A stretch of 64,000 bases of DNA from Ectopseudomonas composti (lineage in GTDB: Bacteria; Pseudomonadota; Gammaproteobacteria; Pseudomonadales; Pseudomonadaceae): positions 62,001 to 126,000 of the forward strand of contig NZ_LSSW01000026.1 of assembly GCF_001567565.1 (NCBI RefSeq). The letters are read 5' to 3'. The notes beneath the pieces were generated by a model. That model was not told where the DNA came from, did no database searches, and saw only the letters and a list, made by a program, of their open reading frames with translations. The position numbers and the translations under genes are program-made. Below are positions 21,903-30,969 of the stretch, one piece after another (position 1 is the stretch's first letter; each line of letters begins with the position of its first letter).

Positions 21903-21973
21903 CGTAGGAGCGAATTCATTCGCGATGCTTGTGCGCTCCGTGTTGACCCGGATCGCGGCTGAAGCCGCTCCTA
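21903..21973. repeat. REP-like inverted pair
   Basis: GTAGGAGCGAATTCATTCGC (from 21903) and GCGGCTGAAGCCGCTCCTAC (ending 21973) face each other, giving an arm pair GTAGGAGCG/CGCTCCTAC about 70 bp apart. The two units resemble the inverted doublets (REPINs) of pseudomonads. Confidence 0.8.
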
Positions 21974-21981
21974 CGGAAGGC

Positions 21982-22701
21982 TCAGCCGCGCAGCGTCTTC
22001 ACTGCCACGCCGGGAAAATCGGTGATGATGCTGTCGACACTGAAGTCGGCCAGGCGCCGCATCAGCGCCGGTTCGTTCACCGTCCATACCGAGACATGCA
22101 GGCCTTGCTTCTGTGCCTTGAGCAGGCGCTCAGGAGTGCACAGCGTCCAGTTCAGCGCCAGCAGGTGGCAGCCGTAATGCGCTGCAACCTTCAGTGGGTC
22201 GAGCCAGGCGTACTCGGCGACCAGCCCTACCTGCAGCTGTGGGGTCAGTTCGCGTGCCGCCTTGAGCACCTCGCGTGAGCTTGAGGTGATGGTGATGCGC
22301 TCCTGCAGGCCATGATGCGCTGCCAGTTCGGCAATGGCCAGTACGGTGCGCGCTGCACGAATCTTCGAAGCGCTTTTCACCTCCAGCTGCCAATGCTCGA
22401 AATTGCATTGTTCGAACAGCTCTGCCAGGCGCGGAATAGGGCAGGGGCGCACCCAACCCGGACCACCCTTGCGCGCGTCGTATTGGCTCAGGTCGGCAGC
22501 GTCGTGCTCGACCACCTTGCCGCGCAGGCCTGTGGTGCGCTTGAGGGTCGGATCATGGATCACCATCAGTTCACCATCGCGTGACAGGTGCAGGTCCAGC
22601 TCGCAACGATTGACGCCATGCTCCAGGCAGCGCTGAAAGCTGGCGAGGGTGTTTTCCGGGGCTTCGCCCTTGGCGCCGCGGTGGCCGTAGATGAGAGTCA
22701 C
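21982..22701 (-). CDS. glpQ: Glycerophosphoryl diester phosphodiesterase (GDPD)
   Basis: A 239-residue cytoplasmic GDPD-family phosphodiesterase, which hydrolyses glycerophosphodiesters to glycerol 3-phosphate and an alcohol. The N-terminal YGHRGAKGEAPENTLASF holds the catalytic His and Glu/Asn, and ELDLHLSRDGELMVIHDPTL holds the metal-binding Glu/Asp and second His. There is no signal peptide, so it is the UgpQ-like cytoplasmic type rather than periplasmic GlpQ; the symbol is by Pseudomonas usage. The ATG overlaps the upstream periplasmic-protein gene by 4 bp, showing translational coupling. Confidence 0.9.
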   Translation of the reverse strand: MTLIYGHRGAKGEAPENTLASFQRCLEHGVNRCELDLHLSRDGELMVIHDPTLKRTTGLRGKVVEHDAADLSQYDARKGGPGWVRPCPIPRLAELFEQCNFEHWQLEVKSASKIRAARTVLAIAELAAHHGLQERITITSSSREVLKAARELTPQLQVGLVAEYAWLDPLKVAAHYGCHLLALNWTLCTPERLLKAQKQGLHVSVWTVNEPALMRRLADFSVDSIITDFPGVAVKTLRG

Positions 22702-23006
22702 TGTTGCTCCTTGACGGTGTCGAGGTGGTGCGGCCGATGATGGCGCACGCTGTTGATCACGTGATCGTATTCGAAATAGACGCTGAACTCACGGTAGTCC
22801 CAACGGGTGATGGGCGGTTGGCCGATAGGTTTGTGTTCTTCGTCAGCCAGGCCGAAGCGCTCCAGCACCGAGCGCTTCGATTGGCCGAGCTGTGGCAGGT
22901 TGCGGCTATCGATCTCGGCACCCTGGTCGCCCAGGGGGATGGTCAGGGTGTCGGCGAACAGGGGCGGGGTGACGAGCAGGGTGAGCAGCAGAGCGAAACG
23001 ATGCAT
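22698..23006 (-). CDS. Small exported hypothetical protein coupled to glpQ
   Basis: A 102-residue protein with a signal peptide (MHRFALLLTLLVTPPLFA) and a mature part containing KRSVLERFGLADEEHKPIGQPPITRWDYREFSVYFEYD, here cited only for its layout. The pattern 'VxxxFGxP..PITRWxYxxFxVYFE' resembles small outer-membrane-assembly-like (SmpA/BamE-type) beta-alpha domains that occur next to phosphodiesterase genes in pseudomonads. I do not know its function. It is the upstream partner of glpQ and overlaps it by 4 bp. Confidence 0.7.
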   Translation of the reverse strand: MHRFALLLTLLVTPPLFADTLTIPLGDQGAEIDSRNLPQLGQSKRSVLERFGLADEEHKPIGQPPITRWDYREFSVYFEYDHVINSVRHHRPHHLDTVKEQQ

Positions 23007-23025
23007 GGCGGTTCCTTGGCGGCGT

Positions 23026-23592
23026 TCATTCGCGGGCCTGGCGACGTTCCAGAGCCTGTTTCTGCAGGATATGCCGGGCCAGCAATTGGCGCTGTGCGTC
23101 GGTCAACGCTTCGAACTCGGTACCAATTTCATACTGGCCATCTTTGCGTGGGCTGCAGTGCACGACTTGCGCACGTAGCAGAAGCCCCAGGGCTTGTGGC
23201 ATCAGCACCATCTTGATTGCCAGGTGACTGCCCGGTTCCACGGCCTGGCTGTGGTTGAAACTGATGCCGCCTTCGGACATTGACACCTGACGCGGCGCGC
23301 CGATGTCACGCAGCAGGCTTTGCGCCACGGCCTGGCCGAGCAGGTCGATGCGCTTGTTGATCACCTTCAGGTAGTTGGCCAGGGTGCGATCACGCTCGCT
23401 GATGTGGCGCAGCAGGTGTTGCGACTCGAAGTCCATCAGATGCAGGTCGCTGAGCAGGTTGAACAGCGGTGAAGCATCGTGAAGCTCTTCGCTGGAGTGG
23501 GCCGCAGCACCGGATAACAGGCTGAATTCCAGTGCTATCGTATCCTCGATACGATAGTATTCCCGGCGATCATCTACATCGTTTGTCGACAT
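23026..23592 (-). CDS. PilZ-domain protein
   Basis: A 188-residue soluble protein. The N-terminus DRREYYRIEDTIALEF has the RRxxR-like element expected at the start of some c-di-GMP-binding PilZ domains. The middle is helical with a leucine-rich stretch (residues about 45-95). The C-terminal half carries the PilZ beta-barrel features MSEGGISFNHSQ (cf. D/NxSxxG, here altered) and the HxxP-like end. The start at 23592 gives MSTNDVDD; the frame runs far upstream but only as the antisense of lolC. It heads a minus-strand unit with the small exported protein and glpQ, and may signal c-di-GMP. c-di-GMP binding itself is an inference. Confidence 0.75.
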   Translation of the reverse strand: MSTNDVDDRREYYRIEDTIALEFSLLSGAAAHSSEELHDASPLFNLLSDLHLMDFESQHLLRHISERDRTLANYLKVINKRIDLLGQAVAQSLLRDIGAPRQVSMSEGGISFNHSQAVEPGSHLAIKMVLMPQALGLLLRAQVVHCSPRKDGQYEIGTEFEALTDAQRQLLARHILQKQALERRQARE

Positions 23593-23733
23593 GGCGAACC
23601 CATGGCAGCGGTGGTGGTCAGAGAACTCGTTGACGATCCGGCACGTAGCGGGCTCGAACTTGTTCTGAGTGTAAGGCCGCCAGCCAGGGCCTGCCACAAG
23701 GACGTTCCTTTTTCCCCCTGACTCTTCCCCGAC

Positions 23734-24981
23734 ATGTTCAGACCACTGTTCGTATTCATCGGTACGCGCTACACGCGGGCCAAGCGCCGCAACCATTTCG
23801 TTTCCTTCATTTCCCTGACGTCCATGCTCGGCCTCACCCTGGGGGTGATGGTGATGATCCTGGTGCTGTCGGTCATGAACGGTTTCGACCATGAGATGCG
23901 CACCCGCGTACTGGGCATGATTCCGCATGCCACGGTCGAGTCGCCCACGCCGGTCAGCGACTGGCAGGCCCTTGCTCGCCAGGTCAAGCGTCATCCGCGC
24001 GTCGAGGCACTGGCGCCCTTCACCCAGATGCAGGGCTTGCTGACGCACGATGGCAAGGTACAGAAAGTGCTGATCAATGCCATCGACCCCGAGCAGGAGC
24101 GCAAGGTGTCGATCATCGATGGCTTCTTCCAGCAGGGCAGCCTCGACAGCCTGCAGCCAGGGGATTTCGCCATGGTCATCGGCGACAAGGCGGCAGCCAA
24201 GCTGGGCCTCAAGCTCGGTGACAAGGTCACCTTCGTCGCGCCCGAGGTCACCGTGACCCCGGCCGGCATGTTCCCGCGCCTGAAGCGTTTCACCGTTACC
24301 GGCATCTTCCACGTTGGCGCCGGCGAGATCGACGGCGCACTGGCGCTGGCCAATATCAGCGACCTGGCGCGCCTGCAGCGCTGGAAACCGGATCAGGTGC
24401 AGGGCCTGCGCCTGAAATTCGATGACTTGTTCCAGGCGCCGCGTAGCGCCTGGGAAATCGCCCAGAGCCTCGGTGGTGATTTCTACGCCCGCGACTGGAC
24501 CCGTACCCACGGCAATCTGTATCAGGCCATTCGCATGGAGAAGACCATGATCGGCCTGCTGCTGCTGCTGATCGTCGCGGTGGCCGCATTCAACATCATC
24601 TCGACGCTGGTGATGGTGGTCACCGACAAGAAGGGCGACATCGCCATCTTGCGCACCCTCGGCGCCACGCCGCGGCAGATCATGGCCATCTTCATGGTGC
24701 AGGGCACCGTGATTGGCGTGGTCGGCACCTTCATCGGCGCGCTGCTGGGCATTGTTGCTGCACTGAACATCAGCAGCCTGATCGCCGGTATCGAGCACCT
24801 GCTGGGCATCAAGTTTCTCAACGCCGATGTCTATTTCATCGATTACCTGCCTTCGCAACTGCAGAGCGCCGACGTGGTGATGGTCTGCACCGCGGCGTTG
24901 CTGCTGAGCTTCTTCGCTACCCTGTATCCGGCCTGGCGTGCCGCGCGTACCCAGCCTGCCGAGGCCCTGCGCTATGAGTGA
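23734..24981 (+). CDS. lolC: Lipoprotein-releasing ABC transporter permease LolC
   Basis: A 415-residue inner-membrane permease of the LolCDE machine, which extracts outer-membrane lipoproteins and hands them to LolA. One N-terminal transmembrane helix (about 20-48), a periplasmic MacB-type domain (about 50-270), and three C-terminal helices of the FtsX family are visible. It begins with [20 protein letters not shown], typical of LolC/E, and ends with [13 protein letters not shown]. It is paralogous to lolE two genes downstream. The stop codon overlaps the start of lolD by 8 bp. Confidence 0.95.
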   Translation: MFRPLFVFIGTRYTRAKRRNHFVSFISLTSMLGLTLGVMVMILVLSVMNGFDHEMRTRVLGMIPHATVESPTPVSDWQALARQVKRHPRVEALAPFTQMQGLLTHDGKVQKVLINAIDPEQERKVSIIDGFFQQGSLDSLQPGDFAMVIGDKAAAKLGLKLGDKVTFVAPEVTVTPAGMFPRLKRFTVTGIFHVGAGEIDGALALANISDLARLQRWKPDQVQGLRLKFDDLFQAPRSAWEIAQSLGGDFYARDWTRTHGNLYQAIRMEKTMIGLLLLLIVAVAAFNIISTLVMVVTDKKGDIAILRTLGATPRQIMAIFMVQGTVIGVVGTFIGALLGIVAALNISSLIAGIEHLLGIKFLNADVYFIDYLPSQLQSADVVMVCTAALLLSFFATLYPAWRAARTQPAEALRYE

Positions 24982-25687
24982 GTCCATGAATCAGAACGCC
25001 ATGAAACAGCACAATGCCGTGCTCAGCTGCCGCAACCTGAGCAAGCGTTACGACGAGGGTCCCGAGTCGGTGGTGGTGCTCGATGGGCTCGAACTGGAAC
25101 TCTTACCGGGCGAGCGCGTGGCGATCGTCGGCAGTTCCGGCTCTGGCAAAAGCACCCTGCTGAACATGCTCGGCGGCCTGGATACGCCAAGCGAGGGCAG
25201 CGTCTGGCTGGCCGGCGAGCAACTGTCGGCACTGAGCGAGACTGCGCGCGGGCTTTTGCGCAACCGCGCATTGGGCTTCGTCTACCAGTTTCACCACCTG
25301 CTGGCCGAGTTCACCGCGCTGGAGAACGTCTGCATGCCGCTGCTGATTGGCAAGACGTCGATTGCCGAGGCGCGTCAACGCGCGACTGCGTTGCTCGAAC
25401 GCGTTGGCCTGGGGCATCGATTGAGTCATAAACCGTCCGAGCTGTCCGGTGGCGAGCGTCAGCGTGTGGCAATTGCCCGCGCCCTGGTCAACCGGCCCGG
25501 CCTGGTACTGCTCGACGAGCCAACCGGCAACCTCGATCAGCACACCGCCGAAGGCATTCAGGAGTTGATGCGTGAACTCAGCCGCGACTCCAATACCGCG
25601 TTTCTGGTGGTGACCCACGACATGCAGCTGGCACGCCAGATGGATCGCGTGCTCAGCCTGCAGGACGGCAAACTGGTGACCCTCTGA
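24974..25687 (+). CDS. lolD: Lipoprotein-releasing ABC transporter ATPase LolD
   Basis: A 237-residue ATPase that powers LolCE. Walker A is GSSGSGKST near residues 53-61, the signature is [16 protein letters not shown], Walker B is [12 protein letters not shown], and the switch His is in VVTHD. The family-typical [17 protein letters not shown] is present. I placed the start at 24974 inside the lolC end (8-bp overlap); a later in-frame ATG at 24986 is possible. lolE overlaps its stop codon by one base, so lolCDE form a coupled operon. Confidence 0.95.
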   Translation: MSESMNQNAMKQHNAVLSCRNLSKRYDEGPESVVVLDGLELELLPGERVAIVGSSGSGKSTLLNMLGGLDTPSEGSVWLAGEQLSALSETARGLLRNRALGFVYQFHHLLAEFTALENVCMPLLIGKTSIAEARQRATALLERVGLGHRLSHKPSELSGGERQRVAIARALVNRPGLVLLDEPTGNLDQHTAEGIQELMRELSRDSNTAFLVVTHDMQLARQMDRVLSLQDGKLVTL

Positions 25688-26931
25688 TGTTTCGTCCGCT
25701 GAGTATCTTCATCGGCGCTCGCTACACACGGGCCAAGCGCCGCAACCATTTCATCTCCTTCATCTCGCTGACATCGATGATCGGCCTGGCGCTCGGCGTG
25801 CTGGCGATGATCGTGGTGCTGTCGGTCATGAATGGCTTCCAGAAGGAGATGAGCTCACGCATCCTCGGCATGGTGCCGCACGCCATGCTCTACGGTACCG
25901 AGCCGGTCGTCGACTGGCGTGCGTTGGCGGCCAAGGCCATGGCCAATCCGCAGGTGCAGGCCGCCGCGCCCTATGCCGAGCTGGAGGGTATGCTCTCGCA
26001 TCGCGGGCTGATGCAGCCGATCCAGATCCACGGCATCGACCCGGCAGAAGAAGACAAGGTGTCGATTCTGCCCGAGCACATCCGCCAGGGCAGCCTGAGC
26101 AATCTGCAGCCCGGCGAATTCGGCGTGGTGATCGGCGACATCACCGCGCGGCGCTTCGGCTTGCAGGTGGGCGACAAGCTGACCTTGATCATCCCTGAGC
26201 TGAGCAGCGCTCCCGGCGGTGTCACCCCGCGCATGCAGCGCCTGAACGTTGCGGCGATATTCAAGGTCGGCGCCGAGCTGGACAGCTCGCTGGCCCTGAT
26301 CAACGTCGCCGACGCAGCCGCCATGCAGCGTCTGCCGGAAGGCACGGTGCCGGGTATTCGCCTGGCGCTGAAAGATCTGTACCAGGCGCCGCAGGTATCC
26401 AAGGCACTGGCTGCCGAGTTGGGCGCGGGTTACCGCGCCGACGACTGGACCCACACCCAGGGCAGCCTGTTCAGTGCGATGAAAATGGAGAAGACCATGA
26501 TCGGTCTGCTCCTGCTGCTGATCGTCGCGGTGGCGGCGTTCAACATCATCGCCACCCTGATCATGGTGGTCGCCGACAAGAGCGGTGATATCGCCATTCT
26601 GCGCACCTTGGGCGCCACGCCGCGACAGATCATGGCCATTTTCATGGTGCAGGGCTCGGTCATCGGCCTGGTCGGCACGCTGATCGGCACGGTGCTGGGC
26701 GTGCTGGCAGCGCTCAATGTCAGTGCGCTGGTGGCCTGGCTGGAGTCGTTCGCCGGGCAGCAGGTGTTGAGCTCCGATGTGTACTTCATCAGCAGCCTGC
26801 CATCTGACCTGCAGTGGCTGGACGTGGCGCTGATCTGCTCGGCAGCGCTGATCTTGAGCTTCCTTGCCACGCTCTATCCTTCATGGCGGGCAGCCCAGGT
26901 GCAGCCGGCCGAAGCGCTGCGCTACGAGTGA
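25687..26931 (+). CDS. lolE: Lipoprotein-releasing ABC transporter permease LolE
   Basis: A 414-residue paralog of LolC with the same layout: an N-terminal helix, a periplasmic domain, and three C-terminal FtsX-type helices. Residues about 265-345 are almost identical to LolC, including [19 protein letters not shown] and [19 protein letters not shown]. The DNA there also differs at only a few positions. The periplasmic domains differ much more, matching the split roles of LolC (LolA docking) and LolE (lipoprotein binding). The gene is closed by a strong terminator. Confidence 0.95.
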   Translation: MFRPLSIFIGARYTRAKRRNHFISFISLTSMIGLALGVLAMIVVLSVMNGFQKEMSSRILGMVPHAMLYGTEPVVDWRALAAKAMANPQVQAAAPYAELEGMLSHRGLMQPIQIHGIDPAEEDKVSILPEHIRQGSLSNLQPGEFGVVIGDITARRFGLQVGDKLTLIIPELSSAPGGVTPRMQRLNVAAIFKVGAELDSSLALINVADAAAMQRLPEGTVPGIRLALKDLYQAPQVSKALAAELGAGYRADDWTHTQGSLFSAMKMEKTMIGLLLLLIVAVAAFNIIATLIMVVADKSGDIAILRTLGATPRQIMAIFMVQGSVIGLVGTLIGTVLGVLAALNVSALVAWLESFAGQQVLSSDVYFISSLPSDLQWLDVALICSAALILSFLATLYPSWRAAQVQPAEALRYE

Positions 26932-26932
26932 C

Positions 26933-26962
26933 AAAAAAGCCGTCGGATTCGACGGCTTTTTT
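26933..26962. terminator. Bidirectional intrinsic terminator
   Basis: A 13-bp stem AAAAAAGCCGTCG/CGACGGCTTTTTT with loop GATT, directly after lolE and 4 bp before the end of the convergent DUF2062 gene. Confidence 0.93.
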
Positions 26963-26966
26963 CGTT

Positions 26967-27497
26967 CTAGCCTTGCTGTGTCTGGCGGCGGCGTTCCTGG
27001 CGTTTGCGCCAGCTGCGCTGCACCCACCAGCGCCAGTACAACATGGTCAGCACGTAGCCGAGTGCGGCGAGAATCAGGCCGGATACGAACGAGCCCAGCA
27101 GCAGCGGCTTCCACAGCAACGACAGCTCGGCGGTGATCCACTCCAGGCTGAGGTGGCTGGGCATGCGCACGGCGGGTGAGTTGCTCAGCCAGGCGCCGAA
27201 TTTGTAGGTGCAGTAGAACACCGGTGGCATGGTGATCGGGTTGGTCAGCCAGACTAGGCCAATGGAGATCGGCAAGTTGGCGCGCAACGGGATGGCCACC
27301 GCGGCGGCGGCCAGCATCTGCATGGGCATGGGGATCATCGCCCAGAACAGGCCGATGGCCATGCCACGGGCTACCGAGTGACGGTTTAGATGCCAGAGAT
27401 TGGGGTCGTGAATCAGTTTGCCGAGAAAGCGCAGGGACTTGTTACCCTTGATGCTGTCAGGGTTTGGCATGTAGCGCTTGAATAAACGACGCGGCAT
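26967..27497 (-). CDS. DUF2062 membrane protein
   Basis: A 176-residue inner-membrane protein of the DUF2062 family. The N-terminal part is basic (MPRRLFKRYMPN), followed by two or three hydrophobic segments with the family motif ARGMAIGLFWAMIPMPMQM and NPITMPPVFYCTYKFG, then a C-terminal helix and a very basic tail (RSWRKRQERRRQ). I chose the start giving MPRRLF because this is the usual family beginning; a start seven codons earlier is possible. Function is unknown. It sits between lolE and comEC, as in other pseudomonads. Confidence 0.85.
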   Translation of the reverse strand: MPRRLFKRYMPNPDSIKGNKSLRFLGKLIHDPNLWHLNRHSVARGMAIGLFWAMIPMPMQMLAAAAVAIPLRANLPISIGLVWLTNPITMPPVFYCTYKFGAWLSNSPAVRMPSHLSLEWITAELSLLWKPLLLGSFVSGLILAALGYVLTMLYWRWWVQRSWRKRQERRRQTQQG

Positions 27498-27613
27498 GAA
27501 GAGTCTCTGGGCAGGCAAAAAGCGCCGATATTATGCACGGAATCACCATCGCCAGCGCTTTCATATTGTGACCAGAGGTGAGTATTGGATCTGCTCACCA
27601 GCAGGGAGGAGTC

Positions 27614-29839
27614 ATGCGGACAGGGATGTTGGCGCTGGCCTTGGGCCTGCTCACTTTGCGCTTTCTGCCAAGCCTGCCGCCGACGTGGCTGCTCCTGGCG
27701 GCCGCCTGCATCGGCCTGGCATTGCTGTTCTCACGGCTCTTTGCGCTGGGTTTGTTTGTGCTGGGATTGGCCTGGGCCTGCAGTTCGGCGCAATCGGCGC
27801 TGGATGATCGTCTCGATCCGCAGCTCGATGGCCGTACGCTGTGGCTGGAGGGACGGGTGGTCGGGCTGCCGGAGGTGTCCGCTGGTGTAGTGCGCTTTCA
27901 GTTCGAAGAGGCGCACTCGCGGCGCGCCGAGTTGCCGAAAAGAATGCGCCTGGCCTGGTACGGCGGGCCCATGGTGCAGGGCGGCGAGCGCTGGCGTGTC
28001 GCGGTCAACCTGAAGCGCCCGCATGGGCTGGTGAACCCTCAGAGCTTCGATTACGAAGCCTGGTTGCTGGCTCAGCGCATTGGCGCCACGGGGACGATCA
28101 AGTCGGGTGAGCGTCTGGCCGCGGCGACGGGATTCGGCAGTTGGCGCGACAGTCTGCGTCAGCATCTGCTGGCCGTGCCGGCATTCCAGCGCCAAGGCGC
28201 CATTGCCGCGCTGGTACTTGGGGATGGATCCGGTCTGAGTACGAATGACTGGCGTCTGCTGCAGCACACCGGAACGGTCCATCTGATGGTCATTTCCGGG
28301 CAGCACATCGCGCTGCTGGCAGGTTTTCTCTATGGGCTGGTGGCATTGCTGGCCAGAGTCGGCGCCTGGCCAGCGCGCCTGCCCTGGTTGCCCTGCGCCT
28401 GTGCGCTGGCCTTGAGCGGGGCCTTGGTCTACGGACTGCTGGCTGGTTTCGAGGTGCCGGTGCGCCGAGCCTGCGTGATGGTCGCGCTGGTACTGCTTTG
28501 GCGCATGCGCTTTCGTCATCTGGGCGCCTGGTGGCCACTGCTGTTGGCCTTGCTCGTGGTGCTGCTGCTGGAGCCGCTGGCATCCTTGCAGCCGGGTTTC
28601 TGGTTGTCGTTCTCGGCGGTGGCGATTCTTGCCCTGGTGTTCGGCGGCCGGCTCGGCGCCTGGGGTTGGTGGCGTGGGCTGACGCGTGCGCAGTGGACCA
28701 TGGCGATTGGCCTGTTACCGATGATGCTGATTCTGGGTTTGCCGGTGAGCAGCAGCGGACCGCTGGCCAATCTTATTGCCGTACCCTGGGTTGGAGTGGT
28801 TGTGGTGCCGCTGGCGCTGCTGGGGACGCTACTGTTGCCCGTGCCGCTGGTGGGCGAGGGGCTTCTGTGGCTGGCCGGCGGTGCGCTGTACCTGCTCTTC
28901 GAGTTGCTGGCTGTCATCGCCACTTGGCTGCCCGCCTGGTTACCGAGCAACCTGCCGCTGTGGGCCTGGTTGTTGGCCGCGTCGGGAGCGTTGTTGCTTC
29001 TGCTGCCGGCCGGGGTACCGCTGCGCCTGCCAGGCATTGCGCTGCTGTTGCCTGCATTGTTCCTGCCCGCGCAGCAACTCGATGATGAGCGGGCCGATGT
29101 CTGGGTGCTGGACGTAGGGCAGGGACTGGCAGTGCTGGTGCGCACCCGCGAACATGCCTTGTTGTACGACGCGGGACCACGCTTCGGTGATTTCGACACC
29201 GGTGAGCGCATCGTCCTGCCTTCCTTGCGCGCACTCAATCTGCGGCGCCTCGACCTGATGCTGCTCAGCCACGCCGACAATGATCACGCTGGCGGTGCAG
29301 CTGCGATCAAGGCTGCAATGCCGGTCGCCCGGGTGATCAGCGGAGAGCCGCAGCGACTGGAAGCGACGCTTGGCGCCGAAGCCTGCGAGTCGGCGCCGTC
29401 CTGGCAGTGGAATGGCGTGATGTTTCGCGTGTGGCAGTGGGAGCAGGGCAGAACCGGCAACCAGCGCTCCTGCGTGCTGCAGGTCGATGCGGCGGGCGAG
29501 CGGCTGTTACTGACCGGGGATATCGACGTCCAGGCCGAGCGTGCCCTGCTGCAGGGCGATCTCCCGCTGGCCTCGCGCTGGCTGCTGGCGCCGCATCACG
29601 GCAGTCGTACGTCATCGAGTCAGGCCTTCATCGATGCCGTCGCGGCGCAGCATGTGCTGATCACTCGCAGTCGCCACAATGCGTTCGGTCATCCCCATCC
29701 GCAGGTGCTGGCGCGCTACCAGGGTGCAGGCGTCGAAGTGCATGACACTGCATTGCGCGGCGCCCTGCATATTCGCCTGGGCGAGCAGGCCGCACCGCGT
29801 GGGTTGCGAAGCGAGCCACGTTTCTGGCGGGAAAAATGA
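27614..29839 (+). CDS. comEC: DNA internalization protein ComEC/Rec2
   Basis: A 741-residue polytopic membrane protein that forms the channel for single-stranded DNA uptake in natural transformation. The N-terminal part has helices and a DUF4131/OB-like domain. The central Competence domain includes GDGSGLSTNDWRLLQHTGTVHL and MVISGQHIALLAG. The C-terminal metallo-beta-lactamase-like domain carries SHADNDHAGGAAAI and APHHGSRTSSS, likely a nuclease. The ATG at 27614 has GGGAGGAG upstream and was preferred to an upstream in-frame ATG. All domains are intact, so the gene looks functional. Confidence 0.95.
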   Translation: MRTGMLALALGLLTLRFLPSLPPTWLLLAAACIGLALLFSRLFALGLFVLGLAWACSSAQSALDDRLDPQLDGRTLWLEGRVVGLPEVSAGVVRFQFEEAHSRRAELPKRMRLAWYGGPMVQGGERWRVAVNLKRPHGLVNPQSFDYEAWLLAQRIGATGTIKSGERLAAATGFGSWRDSLRQHLLAVPAFQRQGAIAALVLGDGSGLSTNDWRLLQHTGTVHLMVISGQHIALLAGFLYGLVALLARVGAWPARLPWLPCACALALSGALVYGLLAGFEVPVRRACVMVALVLLWRMRFRHLGAWWPLLLALLVVLLLEPLASLQPGFWLSFSAVAILALVFGGRLGAWGWWRGLTRAQWTMAIGLLPMMLILGLPVSSSGPLANLIAVPWVGVVVVPLALLGTLLLPVPLVGEGLLWLAGGALYLLFELLAVIATWLPAWLPSNLPLWAWLLAASGALLLLLPAGVPLRLPGIALLLPALFLPAQQLDDERADVWVLDVGQGLAVLVRTREHALLYDAGPRFGDFDTGERIVLPSLRALNLRRLDLMLLSHADNDHAGGAAAIKAAMPVARVISGEPQRLEATLGAEACESAPSWQWNGVMFRVWQWEQGRTGNQRSCVLQVDAAGERLLLTGDIDVQAERALLQGDLPLASRWLLAPHHGSRTSSSQAFIDAVAAQHVLITRSRHNAFGHPHPQVLARYQGAGVEVHDTALRGALHIRLGEQAAPRGLRSEPRFWREK

Positions 29840-29911
29840 GAACAGCAGCGGTCGGCGGGCGTTGCGCCCTATGCTAGAGTGGCGCCACTTTTTTGAGGGG
29901 GAATCTCTACC

Positions 29912-30544
29912 GTGTGGGAACTGGTCAAAGCTGGCGGCTGGATGATGCTGCCGATCATTCTCTGTTCCATTGTCGCGGCCGGTATCGTTGCCGAGCGCCT
30001 GTGGACCCTGCGGCCCGCCCGCGTTACCCCGGCCAATCTGCTGGCCCAGGTGTGGCGCTGGATCAAGGACAAGAAGCTCAACAACCAGAAACTCAAGGAG
30101 CTGCGTGAGCATTCGCCACTCGGGCAGATCCTCGCGGCTGGCCTGGCCAACTCCAAGCATGGTCGCGAGATCATGAAAGAGTGCATCGAAGAGGCCGCAG
30201 CACGCGTCATCCACGACCTGGAACGCTACCTCAATGCCCTTGGCACCATTGCCGGTATCGCGCCGCTACTGGGCCTGCTCGGCACCGTCCTGGGCATGAT
30301 CGAGATCTTCAGCTCCTTCATGGGCTCGGGCATGGCCAATGCGCCGGTGCTCGCCGGCGGTATCTCCAAGGCGCTGATCACCACGGCTGCCGGCCTGATG
30401 GTGGCGATCCCGGCACTGTTCTTCCATCGTTACCTGCAGCGTCGTGTCGACGAGTTGGTCGTGGGCATGGAGCAGGAGGCGATCAAGCTGGTGGAGATGG
30501 TACAGGGTGATCGCGACGTCGACCTGGGCGAGGGCAAGGCGTGA
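29912..30544 (+). CDS. exbB: ExbB/TolQ-type proton channel subunit
   Basis: A 210-residue MotA/TolQ/ExbB-family protein with three transmembrane helices (about 10-32, 107-131 and 152-174). It starts at GTG with GAGGGGGAA upstream. The family motif GTIAGIAPLLGLLGTVLGMI is present, as is the TTAAGLMVAIPALFFH helix. It overlaps the ExbD-type gene by 4 bp (GTGA). With ExbD it forms a proton-driven motor, classically for TonB, but this chromosomal copy between comEC and lpxK has no tonB next to it, so its partner is unknown. Confidence 0.9.
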   Translation: MWELVKAGGWMMLPIILCSIVAAGIVAERLWTLRPARVTPANLLAQVWRWIKDKKLNNQKLKELREHSPLGQILAAGLANSKHGREIMKECIEEAAARVIHDLERYLNALGTIAGIAPLLGLLGTVLGMIEIFSSFMGSGMANAPVLAGGISKALITTAAGLMVAIPALFFHRYLQRRVDELVVGMEQEAIKLVEMVQGDRDVDLGEGKA

Positions 30545-30969
30545 AATTCCGGCGCAAACCGCGGGAGAACGTCGAGATCAACCTGGCCCCGTTGATCGAC
30601 GTGGTGTTCATCCTGCTACTGTTTTTCGTGGTCACCACCACCTTCACTCGTGAAACCCAGCTCAAGGTCGACTTGCCCGAGGCTGCCAGCGGTACGCCGC
30701 CCGAGCAGACCGAGCTCAAGCAGGTCGAGGTGATGATTGGCGCCGACGGGGCTTATTCGGTGAACGGCAAGGCGCTGCTGGAGAGCAATCTGAGCAATCT
30801 GATGGCTGCGCTGCAGAAGGAATCCGCTGGCGACAACAGTCTGCCGCTGATCATCAGTGCCGATGGCAAGACGCCGCACCAGTCGGTGATCACCGCCATG
30901 GATGCTGCCGGCAAGCTGGGCTTCGCGCACCTGCGCATCACCACGGTGGAAGCACAGGAAAGTCCGTAA
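30541..30969 (+). CDS. exbD: ExbD/TolR-type motor subunit
   Basis: A 142-residue protein with a single N-terminal transmembrane helix (APLIDVVFILLLFFVVTTTF) holding the essential Asp20, and a periplasmic domain of ExbD/TolR type. Start is GTG, overlapping exbB by 4 bp. The gene ends immediately before the GTG of lpxK with no spacing, so translation is likely coupled through the operon exbB-exbD-lpxK-Trm112-kdsB-ptpA-murB. Confidence 0.92.
   Translation: MKFRRKPRENVEINLAPLIDVVFILLLFFVVTTTFTRETQLKVDLPEAASGTPPEQTELKQVEVMIGADGAYSVNGKALLESNLSNLMAALQKESAGDNSLPLIISADGKTPHQSVITAMDAAGKLGFAHLRITTVEAQESP

Larger units (their letters stand above)
21583..21981. other. sthA-glpQ intergenic region with palindromic repeats
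   Basis: A 399-bp region between convergent genes. It holds the sthA terminator and two REP-like units, described separately. Six-frame inspection shows no credible gene. Confidence 0.7.
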
